NCBI RefSeq assembly: GCF_020080835.1
Contig: NC_058162.1
Location: 9,253,323 to 9,317,322 of the forward strand
Length of the DNA stretch: 64,000 nucleotides
From: Cotesia glomerata
Taxonomy: Eukaryota > Arthropoda > Insecta > Hymenoptera > Braconidae
Direction: 5' to 3'
This document shows positions 37,891 through 48,765 of the stretch, in pieces (the first letter of the stretch is position 1; every line of letters starts with the position of its first letter). Both the position numbers and the translations under genes were made by a program. Under the pieces are notes generated by a model. It was given only the letters and a program-made list of their open reading frames with translations. It made no database searches and was not told where the DNA came from.

Positions 37891-39710
37891 TACCTTCGAT
37901 ATTATAATTAAATGAAAATATTTTATATTAACTTAATTTTTTTTTACTTGTTAATGATCAAAATATTCATATCACCGTGAATCGAGTAGACATAACGATT
38001 GATCTTTTATTATAAAAAAAATCATAGATAGTTAAATATAAATAATTCGAAATGTACCAATGCTCTGGATGCGGAATGTACCAAATTTTCGAAATCAAGT
38101 CCACCAGAATCTTAAAGCACATTTTCATATACATGCAAAATTTAATTTTAAAAAGAACTAAATTTCTGGAAGATCTACAAAAGTCTCCTTAAAACTATCC
38201 AAATTATAAATTAGTTATAAGGCCCTCTCCTTCTTGCAGTAGGGAAAACTATGTACCCCTTCTGAGTGCAATAAATTACTATTATTGTAAATAATTCGAA
38301 ATGAATGCACTTTAGGATTTCTAAATTTTCTATAAGTACATTTTTCATATTTCAAGAATTATTATTGATTTATTGTGCATAATTTAATTAAATGTACTTT
38401 CTAAAAAAGTAAATTTTATCAGAAAAATCATTTTAACAGCTGTAACGTGCTTTGTTTAGAAATAATATTTATTTTCTTGCGCCCATAAAATTATAAAAAT
38501 AATTAATATAATTGTTGCACTTATTATAAATCATAGAAATAGTATTTTTAGACAGATTTTGCTCATCTTCGAACTAGTTCAAGATAATTATTCAAATAGT
38601 AAATATACTAAGAAAATTTTTGCAGAACTGCTTTACTATAATTAATTTAAAAATTGGGTTTTCAACAAATTATAATAGCGGAAATAAAGAGAATTTCATA
38701 TCAAATGAAATCTACCTTCCATTTCGGGTGAGGCCGGATGGCATTTGATTTTTTATTGTGATCTGTAAGATAGTAAACGTAATCAGGTGATCGATTGTTT
38801 TTTGACGAATAATAAACTTCGAAAAGAAATTATTTAATAAAATAATTTAAAGAATTTAAATTCTTTGTCTGTATTTTTATGACAATTAAATAAAAGAAAT
38901 TCCGTAAAAAAATTCTACATGTACAAATTAAAAAAAAAAAAATATAAGTATGAATTTTCAAAAATATTTGTTCTATCATAATTATTTTATTATAAAAATA
39001 AAAAATTGTCAGGAGTCAGCTGATTTCAATATCATGTATTTCTAAATTTCTTCTAATTGACAATTGGTGTATTTATTTAAAATTCGTTAAATCGTTCAAT
39101 GCTTGTTACTCTTACTGTCATTTTTAATTGACATATGTTGTACACATAAAGATGTTCGTTAAAATTTATTCGTGGTAATTAAAGTATGACGGGTAGAAAG
39201 CTTCAGTAAATTTACAATTAATTATTTGCCTTTATATTCTCAATTCTGAAGGAATATTTATCAAAGTTTGCTATTTTAAGAATAATTAAAATTTAAATGA
39301 AAATAAAGAAAATAAACTTTCAATTTTATCTTGTTAATTATTTTTGCGATAAAAATAAAATTGGTCTGTGAGTTTCTGAAATTCTTCCCGTGCAACAGCG
39401 CGGCTTAAAAAAAAATAAATTATCATTTTTGGTGATTTAAAAGTATAATGCTCAAGTTTATTTAATAAATAAGTTAAAAATTATCGATCATAATTTTTTA
39501 TCAAAAAAAAATTTTATTAAACAAAGCCAGAAATGTTTTTTCGATAAAAAATAAATGAAAAAATATAAATTGACAAATTAAAAATTACTGGAATTTTAAG
39601 TTACTCCAAAGCTTTGATAATTTTTTCTTTATACCTCAGTCGCAGACTCAGTAATGTTTATTTTCACAATTCATAATAATAACTAATTTTATATTAATAA
39701 CAATACAAAG
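37891..39710. other. AT-rich non-coding stretch
   Basis: No gene or clear repeat. A few less AT-biased patches (38190-38280, 38700-38770) show no sustained open frame. Confidence 0.45.
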
Positions 39711-40295
39711 TTATCCAGCGGAAGAATTTATATGAAGCGTTGTTCGTTGATCACGTTGATTTCCATGTGATTTTAATTCAAGTGTAGACAAAGGGTATTT
39801 TTGTTCTTTGGGGCCAACCGGTGCTTCAATGATTATAAGACGTGATTTAACTTGCTCTGCTCTGTTATTTATTGTTACTGTTATTATGTCATAAGTTGGT
39901 GAGTTATTGATTGTAAGAGCTTAGATGAAAGAAGAAGTTATAATGATTTTATGTATTATTCAGTTCAACAATTTAATTTACAAATCAAAAATATAAATAA
40001 AATAGTCGTTTTTTTAGATTAATTTAATATATTTAATAATAAGAAAATTAGTGTTAAAATTAAAAATAATTAAAAAATTTTTCATTCTTTCTTAAAATTC
40101 CTCGATTGATTTTTAAATAAATTTTTTCATAATAATTCATCAATGAAAGTAAACATTTAATTACACAAACTCTTTTTTCAGGCGAACTAATGAAACGATA
40201 TAATAGGCTTACCAGCGGCGTCACTTCCGGCGGATATTAAAGCAACAGAAGCGATGCTTGAACTCTTCTTTAGAAAGATGTCAAGACAAATAAGT
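39711..40295 (-). CDS. Possible last two exons of an uncharacterised gene
   Basis: An open frame on the minus strand ends at a TAA (39711-39713) and covers 68 residues. It includes TYDIITVTINNRAEQVKSRL and IIEAPVGPKEQKYPLS. Upstream it starts right after a strong acceptor (CTTCTTTCATCTAAG, exon start 39919). Further upstream, GACGCCGCTG followed by GTAAGCC (exon end 40213) is a consensus donor, and its phase joins in frame, giving IASVALISAGSDAAALTINN across the junction. The implied intron is 293 bp. Composition is richer in GC than the neighbourhood. The upstream exon is open to 40315, and its own acceptor near 40296 is uncertain. I do not recognise the protein family. Chance is not excluded. 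Confidence 0.4.
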
Positions 40296-40989
40296 CTTGA
40301 AATCAATATTATACCTCAATAACTTACTCAAAAGTTATGAAGTTAAATAATTGATAATTCATGTAAGTTTATAACTTTGTTCATTTCTGTCGTTATTTTT
40401 TTTTACAAAAGATTTCAGTTAAAAAACTATTTAAAAGTGTTAAATCTTGTAATTGATAATTTTTTAATTAGATCTAAAGATCACGTTGTAAAAAAATAAT
40501 TGAAAAAGTTGTAATTGTAAAAATGATATAAATTTAGTAGCCAGTTGAAGAGAAACGACCGAAAGGGATACAAGTAAATCTACGGGGAGACATTCTACTA
40601 GATTGTGGTAACGAGCAGCGTCCGTCGCGAATTGACTATTAAACTAACCTTATTTTTCTTCTTTAGTTATACTTTATAGTCTTCTCATTTATTTTTTTTT
40701 ATTCTATTTTCTATGATCGTGAACAGAATCACCCATTAATTAACTTGGCTAGTAACTTTTTTACTTCAGAAAAGTTACTGTTTAAATAAAAGTCGGGTAG
40801 CTAAAAAAATTTTCTTCTTAAAGTTTATAGTTTATTGTTATTTATTCTGGAAAATTTTTTTATAATGAGTTTGATGTTTTTAACTGCAAATTAATTAAAA
40901 AAATAAAATTTACAGTATTAGATAGTTTTTCTTTTCCAATTTTTTTTAATAAAATAAATTTTTCTAAAAAAAGGCATACGTTAATTTTG
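40296..40989. other. Stretch between the candidate exons
   Basis: A GC-richer block at 40550-40650 is open in more than one frame on both strands, so coding sense cannot be decided from it. The rest is AT-rich. Confidence 0.3.
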
Positions 40990-41268
40990 TTAGAAAGTAA
41001 AATGATCTAATACAAACAGAAAATAATAAATAAAATAATAAAATAAAAATCTTTTCTTATACCAATGTGTACATAGTACTCCAATGTCAATACGTCTTTC
41101 TTTATTTAGTTTCATTGGTGTACACTTTCGTTTAACTATTTTTCTTTTAAACAAAAATCGCTTGTCATTTTTGGAATGTTTACCACTTGTGACACACTCA
41201 ACAGCGTTATAGGGCGTTGATGGCGTAACGATTGAAGGAGCGTAAAGTAACATATTGAGTGTTTCCAT
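40990..41268 (-). CDS. Possible first coding exon of an uncharacterised gene
   Basis: A 92-residue open frame starts with AAAAATGG context (METLNMLLYAPSIVTPSTPY) and continues with a basic stretch (KRKIVKRKCTPMKLNKERR). A likely splice donor, TTG followed by GTATAAG, lies near 41060; beyond it the frame becomes phenylalanine/tyrosine-rich, as in translated intron. It lies on the same strand as, and upstream of, the candidate exons at 39711-40295, but I could not find a phase-consistent path between them, so linkage is only a guess. No family recognised. It is also only about 250 bp from a transposon. Confidence 0.3.
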   Translation of the reverse strand: METLNMLLYAPSIVTPSTPYNAVECVTSGKHSKNDKRFLFKRKIVKRKCTPMKLNKERRIDIGVLCTHWYKKRFLFYYFIYYFLFVLDHFTF

Positions 41269-41521
41269 TTTTTTTTCTCATAAATGAAAAAATAAAAAAA
41301 AACACGTGAAAAAATCGTTAAGTTAAATTGATTTCGGTGTTGACAAAAAAAAACTTTAAAATTTCAGTAAAAAAAAAAAAATATTAATTCTTAGTCGAAA
41401 AAATTTTTAATGAAAAAAAAATGTGTTTGTACCAGAGTACATAGGTAAGAAGTGAAACTTCTTTATGACATCATTTTTTTACTATTTACAGCTTCACAGA
41501 AATTGGGTAGATGAGGCTTAA

Positions 41522-42974
41522 GGGGGTAGATGCACTTAGAATTTTTGAAAAATCGATTTTTTTTTTTCATTTTCTTAAAGTATGATGTTTTAAGAATATT
41601 CTCTGAAAATTTCAAGTCAATCCGATGAATAGTTTTCAAGATATTTAGTAATTACTGAAGCAACATTAAACCTCTCGGTTGTGACTAGAGCAGGTAGCGG
41701 ACGGCAGCTACAAGCGCCCGGTTTTGTCACGCCTATTATCTTGTATGAATAGAATAATTTCAAGTATAAGATGGAAAATTTTTGGTTAAATTTCATTTTA
41801 CACTTGACATTGGAAGTGAGTAGTCGATACACGTGTTTTTTGATTTGTGAAAATTGTTTTGAAAATTTTATCATGGATCGTGCGAAAGGTTCAAGAGAAC
41901 TTCGAAAGTCTAATGGTGTTCGTAAATCGCGTACTGTCAAAAGAAAAAATTTATTCAATCCAAAGACAGCGGAACGTGATCAAAGTGTTCTTAGTTCGTC
42001 AGCTAAAAAATTAAAACGTGACCTCGAAGACAGTGCGCCTGAAGATAATAGTGTTGAATACAGAATAATAAACTTTATATCTGTTTTTACTGCTATTGCA
42101 AGTATTGTCAAGAGTAACTCAAGTATAACTCGATGAATATTGAATTTAACCAAATTTTTTAAAGAATACTTTCGCTTTAAAAATTCTTAAAATATACAAA
42201 AATAAAAAATCAATTAAAAAAAATGAAATTTTTCAAAGAAATTATTTAAACAATTAGCTATAAACAATTAAATGTTCAAATTATCAGCAAAAAAATGTGA
42301 TATTCGGATTCAACAGATAAAATTACGCAAAATTTAACTTTTTCCATTCAATTAGATACTTAACACCAAAATTAAACAAGATCTACTTTTAAAAAACTTT
42401 AAACGCGTTTTTATCAAAACTGTATTTTTCTATTCGGTGACTAATATAACTCGAAAACCATTCGGTAGATATTGATGAAATTTTAATATTATCTTTTTGG
42501 CATTAAGAACTAGTCTTTAATCTAAGGATATTGATTTTTGTTGACAATTACTATATTTTTTAAACAATTAACTTTTAACTTTTTATCGAAAATTAGAGTC
42601 CAAAGTTTCGAATGCCCCCATTTTTTAAATTTTCAAAAAAAAAAAGCTTCGATTAAAGACTGGATTTATTATTAAACTAAAGGTTTCACCTTGGTTTTTC
42701 GAATTCAGATGATCTAGAAGGCTGCTGTGATGGTCACCGCGAAGCACTACTCGCGGGAGAGGATCCAACCAATATGGCGATATTTTAATAAATAATATAT
42801 ATATATTTTTTTTAATAAATAATATATATATATTTTTTTTTTGTTCATAAATGTTAAGTTAAAGCATTGTATAAAAACTCTGTATAATTTATTTTGTAAA
42901 ATAAACTTAATTACTGTAAAAAATAAATTTTTTAAAATAGACCTTTTTTTACGCTTCTGAGTGCATCTACCCCC
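41522..42974 (+). mobile_element. TTAA-flanked TIR DNA transposon, internally reduced
   Basis: The left end is TTAA followed by GGGGGTAGATGCACTTAGAA. The right end is the inverted TTCTGAGTGCATCTACCCCC followed by TTAA. The size is 1453 bp with a 4-bp TTAA duplication, as in piggyBac and Kolobok superfamilies. The inner TIR motif AAAAATCGATTTTTTT links it to the element at 14571-15292. It carries one truncated transposase-like frame (41873-42136). Confidence 0.88.
41873..42136 (+). pseudogene. Truncated transposase N-terminus
   Basis: Encodes 87 residues from an in-frame ATG (MDRAKGSRELRKSNGVRKSR), with a basic N-terminus and then VEYRIINFISVFTAIASIVK before an early stop. From memory of the family, a basic MxRxKGSRxLRK start followed by YRI(I/V)(N/D)F...VF is seen at the start of insect proteins with the Mutator-like/PF20700-type transposase domain, in which a CxxC pair should follow. 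Here the frame ends before any CxxC, and nothing downstream restores it. The TTAA duplication argues for a Kolobok-like mover instead, so superfamily assignment is tentative. An upstream in-frame ATG at 41771 is less likely. Confidence 0.45.
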
Positions 42975-42978
42975 TTAA

Positions 42979-43414
42979 AAAAAGAAAATTTTTCCGAATT
43001 AAATTAAAGCTATTTTAGTATTATAGACATGCATACAAATAATATGAGTAATTAATTTTATCATTGCTCTTATTATATTTATTGTAATTCATCAATTATG
43101 ATCTCATCATCATTACCATTGTTGTCATTTTTTAAACTCTGGCACTATTTAATCTAAAAATTAGTTAATCAGTTTACATAAATTATATAAAGAACTTTAA
43201 TATTCATATTTCATGCCATAACTTAGTAAAAATAATTCAAAGCAGATATTTAATAACTTACTCAATTACACAAGTTATGAGTAAATAATTGGAATTATCT
43301 ATTCAAAGTAATACAATTATATGATGACAGTTAATCTTGTAGACATACAATTATTTTAAAGAATTCAAAATGAATAGATAAATCATTAGAAACAAATAAT
43401 TAAAAAAAGATGTA
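42979..43414. other. AT-rich stretch between transposons
   Basis: No gene seen. It ends with the TA (43413-43414) that flanks the long-arm element starting at 43415. Confidence 0.5.
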
Positions 43415-43503
43415 CAGTCGTCGTCATTGATTTGTAACGGTTGGCAATGATTCGAGTAAAATAAAAAATTCACAATTTGGACATCTCTCACTAAAAATTT
43501 CAA

Positions 43504-45524
43504 TCTATATATATATATATAAGAGATTTCCACCTATATATTGACTCATCACGATATCTCTGAAACCATAAAGCGTAGAGACTTGAAATTTGGTAGGAAT
43601 ATTCCTTTCGCCGTGTAAAGGTCAGCTAAGAACGGATTTTACGAAATTCCACCTACAAGGGGGTTGCGGGGGCGTTGACAATGGAAAATTCCCATTTTTA
43701 AACTATAGCTCCTATTGACTCCAAATTTGGCAGGAATCTCCTATATGTGATGTAGAAATGATCTAAGAGCGGATTTTATGACAATCTACTCCCAATATGG
43801 ATTGCGGGGGTGGGCGTTAACAATGAAAATTTAAAATTTCCGAGCTATAGCTCCTAGAGAATCCTAATTTTGTATGAATTTTTTGTAAGTGATGTAAAAA
43901 TAATTTATAAACGAATTTAACGATATCCTACTCCACAAGGGGTTGCGGGGGTGGGTGTTAATAATGAAAATTTTAAATTTCCGAGCTGTAGCTCCTATAG
44001 GCTCCAAATTTGGTAAGAATCTGCTCTATGTGATGTATAAATGATTCAAGAGTGGATTTAATGACAGCCTAGTCCCAATACGGATTGTGGGGGTGGGTAT
44101 TAACAATGACAATTTTTAATTTTCAAGCTATAGCTCCTACAGACTCCAATTAGGTAGGAATTTTCTCTAAGAGATGTAGAAATAATATACGAACGAATTT
44201 TAAGATACCTCACAGGAGTTTGCGGGGGTGGATGTTAACAATTAAAATTTTTAATTTCCAAGCTATAGCTCTTATAGACTCCAAATTTGGTAAAAATCTT
44301 CTATGTGATGTAGAAATAATCTAAGAGCGGATTTTACGACGAATCACCCCCAATAAGGATTGCGGAGGTGGGTGTTGACAAAAAAAAATCTTAATTTCCA
44401 AAATATAGCTTCTAAAAGGCGTAAATTTGGTAGGAATCTTTCATTTGTCATGAGATCATCTTAAAACGGATCCCAAAAAATTCTACTTCCGATAGGAATT
44501 GCGGGGGTGGGTGAAAATCTAAAATTTTAATTTCCAAACTGTAACTCCTGCAGATTCTAAATTTGGTAGGAATCTTCGTGTACGATGTCAAGTTCAGCTG
44601 AGAATGGATTTTCTCGAATTCTAACCCCAAAAGGGATGGTGGGGGCGTTAACAATGAAAATTTCTCATTTCCAATCGATAGTTTTTATAGACTCGAAGTT
44701 TTGTTAAAATCTTTTATTTATAATGTAGAAATTATCTCGAATAGGATCTTACGAAATTCTTCCCCCACATAGAAGTGCGGGAGTAATAATTGTCAAAAAA
44801 GTAATATTCTTTAAATACAGTTCCTACAAACATAAAATTTGATAGAATCTGAAGAGAAACAGGCAAATACCGGGATGGCCTCCAAGGTCAACGGATTTAA
44901 ATATTTTTCTTTCTTATTAGTGATATTTTCTTACAACAATCGTCTCTTTGGCAGCGGCAAAAAAGTCGACTAAGAATTTTACATACATTTTTTTTTGCTG
45001 ATCACATAACCGATAAATTGTTCTTATTACGGGATCGCGAAAATGTAACAGATTAAAAGCATTGCATTTTCTAAACACATGAGATATAGAAAAAAAATTT
45101 GGCTACTCATTTTAAGAAAATTCGTAAAAAACAAGTACAAATAATTTTCTATGTATAATTGATGTTACGGAAGAAATTTTAATTAACAGCGAAATTCGTC
45201 ACAATTTAAGCTAGGCAGATTTCAACTTCACTTATGAGACCTGCAATTACTTTAACTAAAACTTACAATGCTCATTTAAAATTTTTTTTCTTCGTGTCAA
45301 TTAATATTCATTTTTGGAAGAAAGCCACGGGAATGTTATAGTGATTGCACATTGAAAGTTACAATGAATTTTAGCTAGAATAATCATGTGGACAAAATAT
45401 ACAGACCAATTTGATGGAATTTGGAATCTGTGCAAGTCAAAACAATCTTCCAATTAAATTTCAAATCTAGATCTAAAAATACAATTCTATAAAGTGCCCA
45501 GCGGAGCGGGTGGGTAACAGCTAG
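43504..45524 (+). mobile_element. Non-autonomous Helitron inside the left arm
   Basis: A 2021-bp element starts TCTATATATATATATATAAG after A and ends GGTAACAGCTAG before T. A GCCCAGCGGAGCGGGT imperfect hairpin lies 10-15 bases before the end, the standard Helitron 3' layout. The opposite arm of the surrounding inverted repeat carries the unfilled site (between 48676 and 48677), confirming both ends to the base and the absence of a target duplication. No Rep-helicase is present. Confidence 0.95.
43560..44840 (+). repeat. Tandem array of ~140-bp units (about nine) in the Helitron
   Basis: Each unit contains a version of TTGCGGGGGTGGGTGTTAAC, then TAGCTCCTATAGACTCCAAA, TTTGGTAGGAATCT and GATGTAGAAATAATC. 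The TTGCGGGGG landmark recurs near 43664, 43801, 43942, 44085, 44219, 44359, 44499, 44637 and 44774, a spacing of 135-143 bp. Units are diverged from each other. Confidence 0.85.
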
Positions 45525-46201
45525 TTAATAATATGTTTGGAAAATAAAAAAAATAACCAATATCAAATAACTATAGCTAAATATAAAGACATTTACTAAA
45601 ATATTAGATCATATCATTATACAAAACTAAAATTGAAAAGGCCTAAAATTAGAAAATAGACCATTAAAGCAATTAAAATTTTTTTAAAAATGGAAATATA
45701 AACAGAAGAAACAAAGGAAATTAAAAAAAAATGACAAACCTCAATTCAGACAATTCGAATAAAAGACATCAAGGTTATTTGACATATACACAAATGAACA
45801 ACTCTGAATATAGAAAAGCTTTACAAATGAACATCTCTAATTATGGACAAGAAAATTCGGAAATCTCTCAATATGGACATCTCTCATTAAATAAAATAAA
45901 AAAAAAAATAAAATACAATATTTATAAATTAAAAAATAAGTAATAGTTCAAAAAAACATGCTTTAACATATAACCAAATTAAAAAGTAAGAATAAATTTT
46001 TTGGATAATTTAAAATTAAGTTAAAGTGATTGAAAAAAAAAAAATCATTTTTATGTAAATAAGTGTGGGGATCAGATAAAAACAATTATTCAAGGGTAAT
46101 ATACTCTGCACCAAGTCATCTTCTTCGGAAAACTTTTCTGAAAAATTAATTTTTATTAATCATAGGTAATGTACGATTCTTTAATTTTTAGGTAGATTTT
46201 T

Positions 46202-46510
46202 TAGAAAGCTATCTATTGAACGGATCATTATGAATTTTATTATAGTATCACGTTAGTAGTCAAGAAAGAAAAGTTTGATATAAATAACCCTCGTCATTGA
46301 CTCTAGTCATCAGCGATGAACGCTGCATCAACCGCGTACTCCTATGACCTGGACAATTTGAGCGACGACGAGATGGCGGGCGATTCGTCTCAATCATCAA
46401 ATTCAGCGTATCATCAAAACGGATCATCGTGTACCGGCGTAATGGTAATTACAACCGCGCAATTAGCCGCGACTCTGGCACGTGCCGGTTCTGATACTCA
46501 ATCGGCACTA
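46202..46510 (+). pseudogene. GC-rich coding-like fragment captured in the element core
   Basis: A frame from the ATG at 46316 reads MNAASTAYSYDLDNLSDDEM, then GDSSQSSNSAYHQNGSS and MVITTAQLAATLARAGSDTQ. The coding-like part stops where the next repeat begins near 46510, so the frame that continues to 46537 ends in repeat sequence. Base composition is near 50% GC against about 27% around it. TATAAAT lies about 35 bases before the ATG. This looks like the promoter and first exon of a gene, either host-derived or the element's own, cut off by insertion of the neighbouring repeat. The acidic/serine-rich N-terminus is not diagnostic, and I do not recognise the family. Confidence 0.45.
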
Positions 46511-46811
46511 CATAGAGGAAAGTACTACGAGGCCTAGCTTGGCCCAGCCTTGGCTCAACTATGTAAAACTCTGGGCCAAGCTTGTAAGCCAGGCTTGGCC
46601 CAGTCCTGGTTGAAGTCTGGGATGATAAAGATGGGCCAAGCCTGGTTACCAGGGCTGAGCCATAGTTAATTTTCAAGTCTGGCCCATGCCATTTGATAAA
46701 AAATGATAAAAAAGAATTATTGGAATGTTATTTTTTTATTTTATTTTGTAAGTAAAGTATATTCAGACCTAACTGTTGCTAATTATAAGAAATAAAGTGT
46801 GAAAATCGTAT

Positions 46812-46886
46812 CCGTTCTTCTAATTGAGATTCGAACCCGAGCCTTGCGCTTGCCAGACCGATAACTAACCCCTACACCGTACGACC
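46812..46886 (-). repeat. tRNA-like (pol III-type) segment, copy 2
   Basis: On the minus strand it starts GGTCGTACGGTGTAGGGGTT and carries the B box GGGTTCGAATCTC (46828-46840), a full match to the GGTTCRANNC consensus. The order and spacing of A-like and B boxes are as in tRNA genes, but no acceptor stem closes convincingly. It is better seen as a SINE-type module within the repeat. Confidence 0.55.
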
Positions 46887-47393
46887 GATAAGTTGATGCA
46901 CATCTTATTATTCTGATAAGCTAAATCTATATAGTGACGAAGTGTGACGGTTTATTATTTATATAATTTATGTTATTTAATATTGTGTTTCGATGAAAAT
47001 TAACTATTTTTTACAAATGTTTATTATAGTTAAAAAAAATGAAAGAGTCAAGTTGTTATATTACTTTAAACTTTGTACATCGTTCTGTATATTTTTAATA
47101 TCTTATGATAAATTTTCATGTTTAAAATGATCAATATTAAAAATTCAACTGTAAATTATTATATTTTAATTTTTTTAAGACTACATCAATTTTGACGATA
47201 TTCAATTGTCTTGGTTAAATAATAAATTTTAAATTTTAGAATTTGTTAGCAAATATTCGTTAAACAATAAATGTTTACTGTTTAAAATTCTATTACTTAA
47301 TGATTTATTAAGTTTGAATTTCCCATTGAATGGCTAAGGCTAGGTTACCCAATTCTGGCTCAAGTCTTGGTTGCTATTCAACGCCCATGGCTA

Positions 47394-47616
47394 CAAAGAA
47401 AAAAAAATTTACTTAAATCAAGTAAATAATTTTTAAGAATTTCATCTTCTTGATTTGAGTAGAAAAATTCTTAAACTAAGAAATTTTTCTCGATTTAAGT
47501 AAATTTTATTTAATTAAAGAATTTTTCGTTTTGATTGAAGACAATTAAACTCTTCAAAGTTATTTTCTTGGTTCAAGAATTTTTCTCTTGAATTAAGTTA
47601 ATTTTTTTTTTCAGTG
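47394..47616. repeat. MITE family A, copy 3
   Basis: A 223-bp inverted counterpart of the copy at 10645-10866, ending TTTTTTTTTTCAGTG before TA. It sits in the same position within the TTGGGCCAAG repeat as copy 2. Confidence 0.8.
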
Positions 47617-48765
47617 TAGGTTTCCCAATCTTGGCTAACCCTTGGGTAATCATTGTGGCCGTGACTGGGTGACCCAGTTCTGGCCCAGGCTCGGGTAATA
47701 ATTGGGCCGACCAAGGCGTGGTTGCCTAGTCTTGGCCCAAGCTTGGATAATTATTGGCATGGCTGAGGCTGGGTTAACCAGTTTTGGCCCACGCTTGGGT
47801 CGCCAATGAATGGCCAAGGCTGAGTTAGCCAGTCTTGGCCCAAGATTGGGTAATCATTGGCATGGCCGAGGCTGGGTTAAACAGCCTGGCCCACGCATGG
47901 GCCAATACAGGTACGCCGAAGCTAGGTTTCCCAGTACTGGCCAAAGCCTGGCCCCTTTGTCAACTCTGGGGGTTTCCTGCATGGGTAACCCCTCAAAAAT
48001 CTACCTAAAAATTAAAGAATCGTACATTACCTATAATTAATAAAAATTAATTTTTCAGCTAAGTTCTCCGAAGAAGATGTCTTGGTGCAGAGTATATTAC
48101 CCTTGAATAATTATTTTTATCTGATCCCCACACTTATTTACATAAAAATGATTTTTTTTTTTTTATCACTTTAACTTAATTTTGAATTATCCAAAAAATT
48201 TATTCTTACTTTTTAATTTGGTTATATGTTAAAGCATTTTTTTTTGAACTATTACTTATTTTTTAATTTTTTAATTTATAAATATTGTATTTTTTTTTTT
48301 TTTTATTTTCTTTAATGAGAGATGTCCATATTGAGAGATTTCCGAATTTTCTTGTCCATAATTAGAGATGTTCATTTGTAAAGCTTTTCTATATTCAGAG
48401 TTGTTCATTTGTGTATATGTCAAATAACCTTGATGTCTTTTATTCGAATTGTCTGAATTTAGGTTTGTCATTTTTTTTTAATTTCCTTTATTTCTTCTGT
48501 TTATATTTCCATTTTTAAAAAATTTTAATTGCTTTAATGGTCTATTTTCTAATTTTAGGCCTTTTTAATTTTAATTTTGTATAATGATATGATCTAATAT
48601 TTTAGTAAATGTCTTTATATTTAGCTATAGTTATTTGATATTGTTTATTTTTTTTATTTTCCAAACATATTATTAATTGAAATTTTTAGTGAGAGATGTC
48701 CAAATTGAGAATTTTTTATTTTACTCGAATCATTGCCAACCGTTACAAATCAATGACGACGACTG

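Larger units (their letters stand above)
46511..47985 (-). repeat. TTGGGCCAAG-rich dispersed repeat, copy 2
   Basis: The inverted, longer copy of 10428-11530. The outer ends are CATAGAGGAAAGTAC at 46513 and, at the other end, GGGTTTCCTGCATGGG near 47970. Read inward, both start CAT(A/G)(G/C)AGGAAA, a short imperfect terminal inverted repeat. It contains the same tRNA-like segment (46812-46886) and the same MITE (47394-47616) as copy 1. The open frames at 46449-46676 and 47810-48040 are repeat-derived. Confidence 0.75.
43415..48765. mobile_element. Composite TA-flanked element with ~770-bp inverted arms
   Basis: The outer ends are CAGTCGTCGTCATTGATTTG (43415) and its exact inverse ending at 48765, each flanked by TA, in the style of Tc1/mariner-type elements. 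The left arm is 43415-46201 but is interrupted by a Helitron (43504-45524), leaving about 766 bp. The right arm is 47995-48765 (771 bp). Arms are nearly identical, including an open frame for MTNLNSDNSNKRHQGYLTYT in both (45731-45943 plus, 48271-48471 minus). The core (46202-47994) holds a GC-rich coding-like fragment and a nested TTGGGCCAAG repeat. No transposase was found, so it is non-autonomous. Confidence 0.88.
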
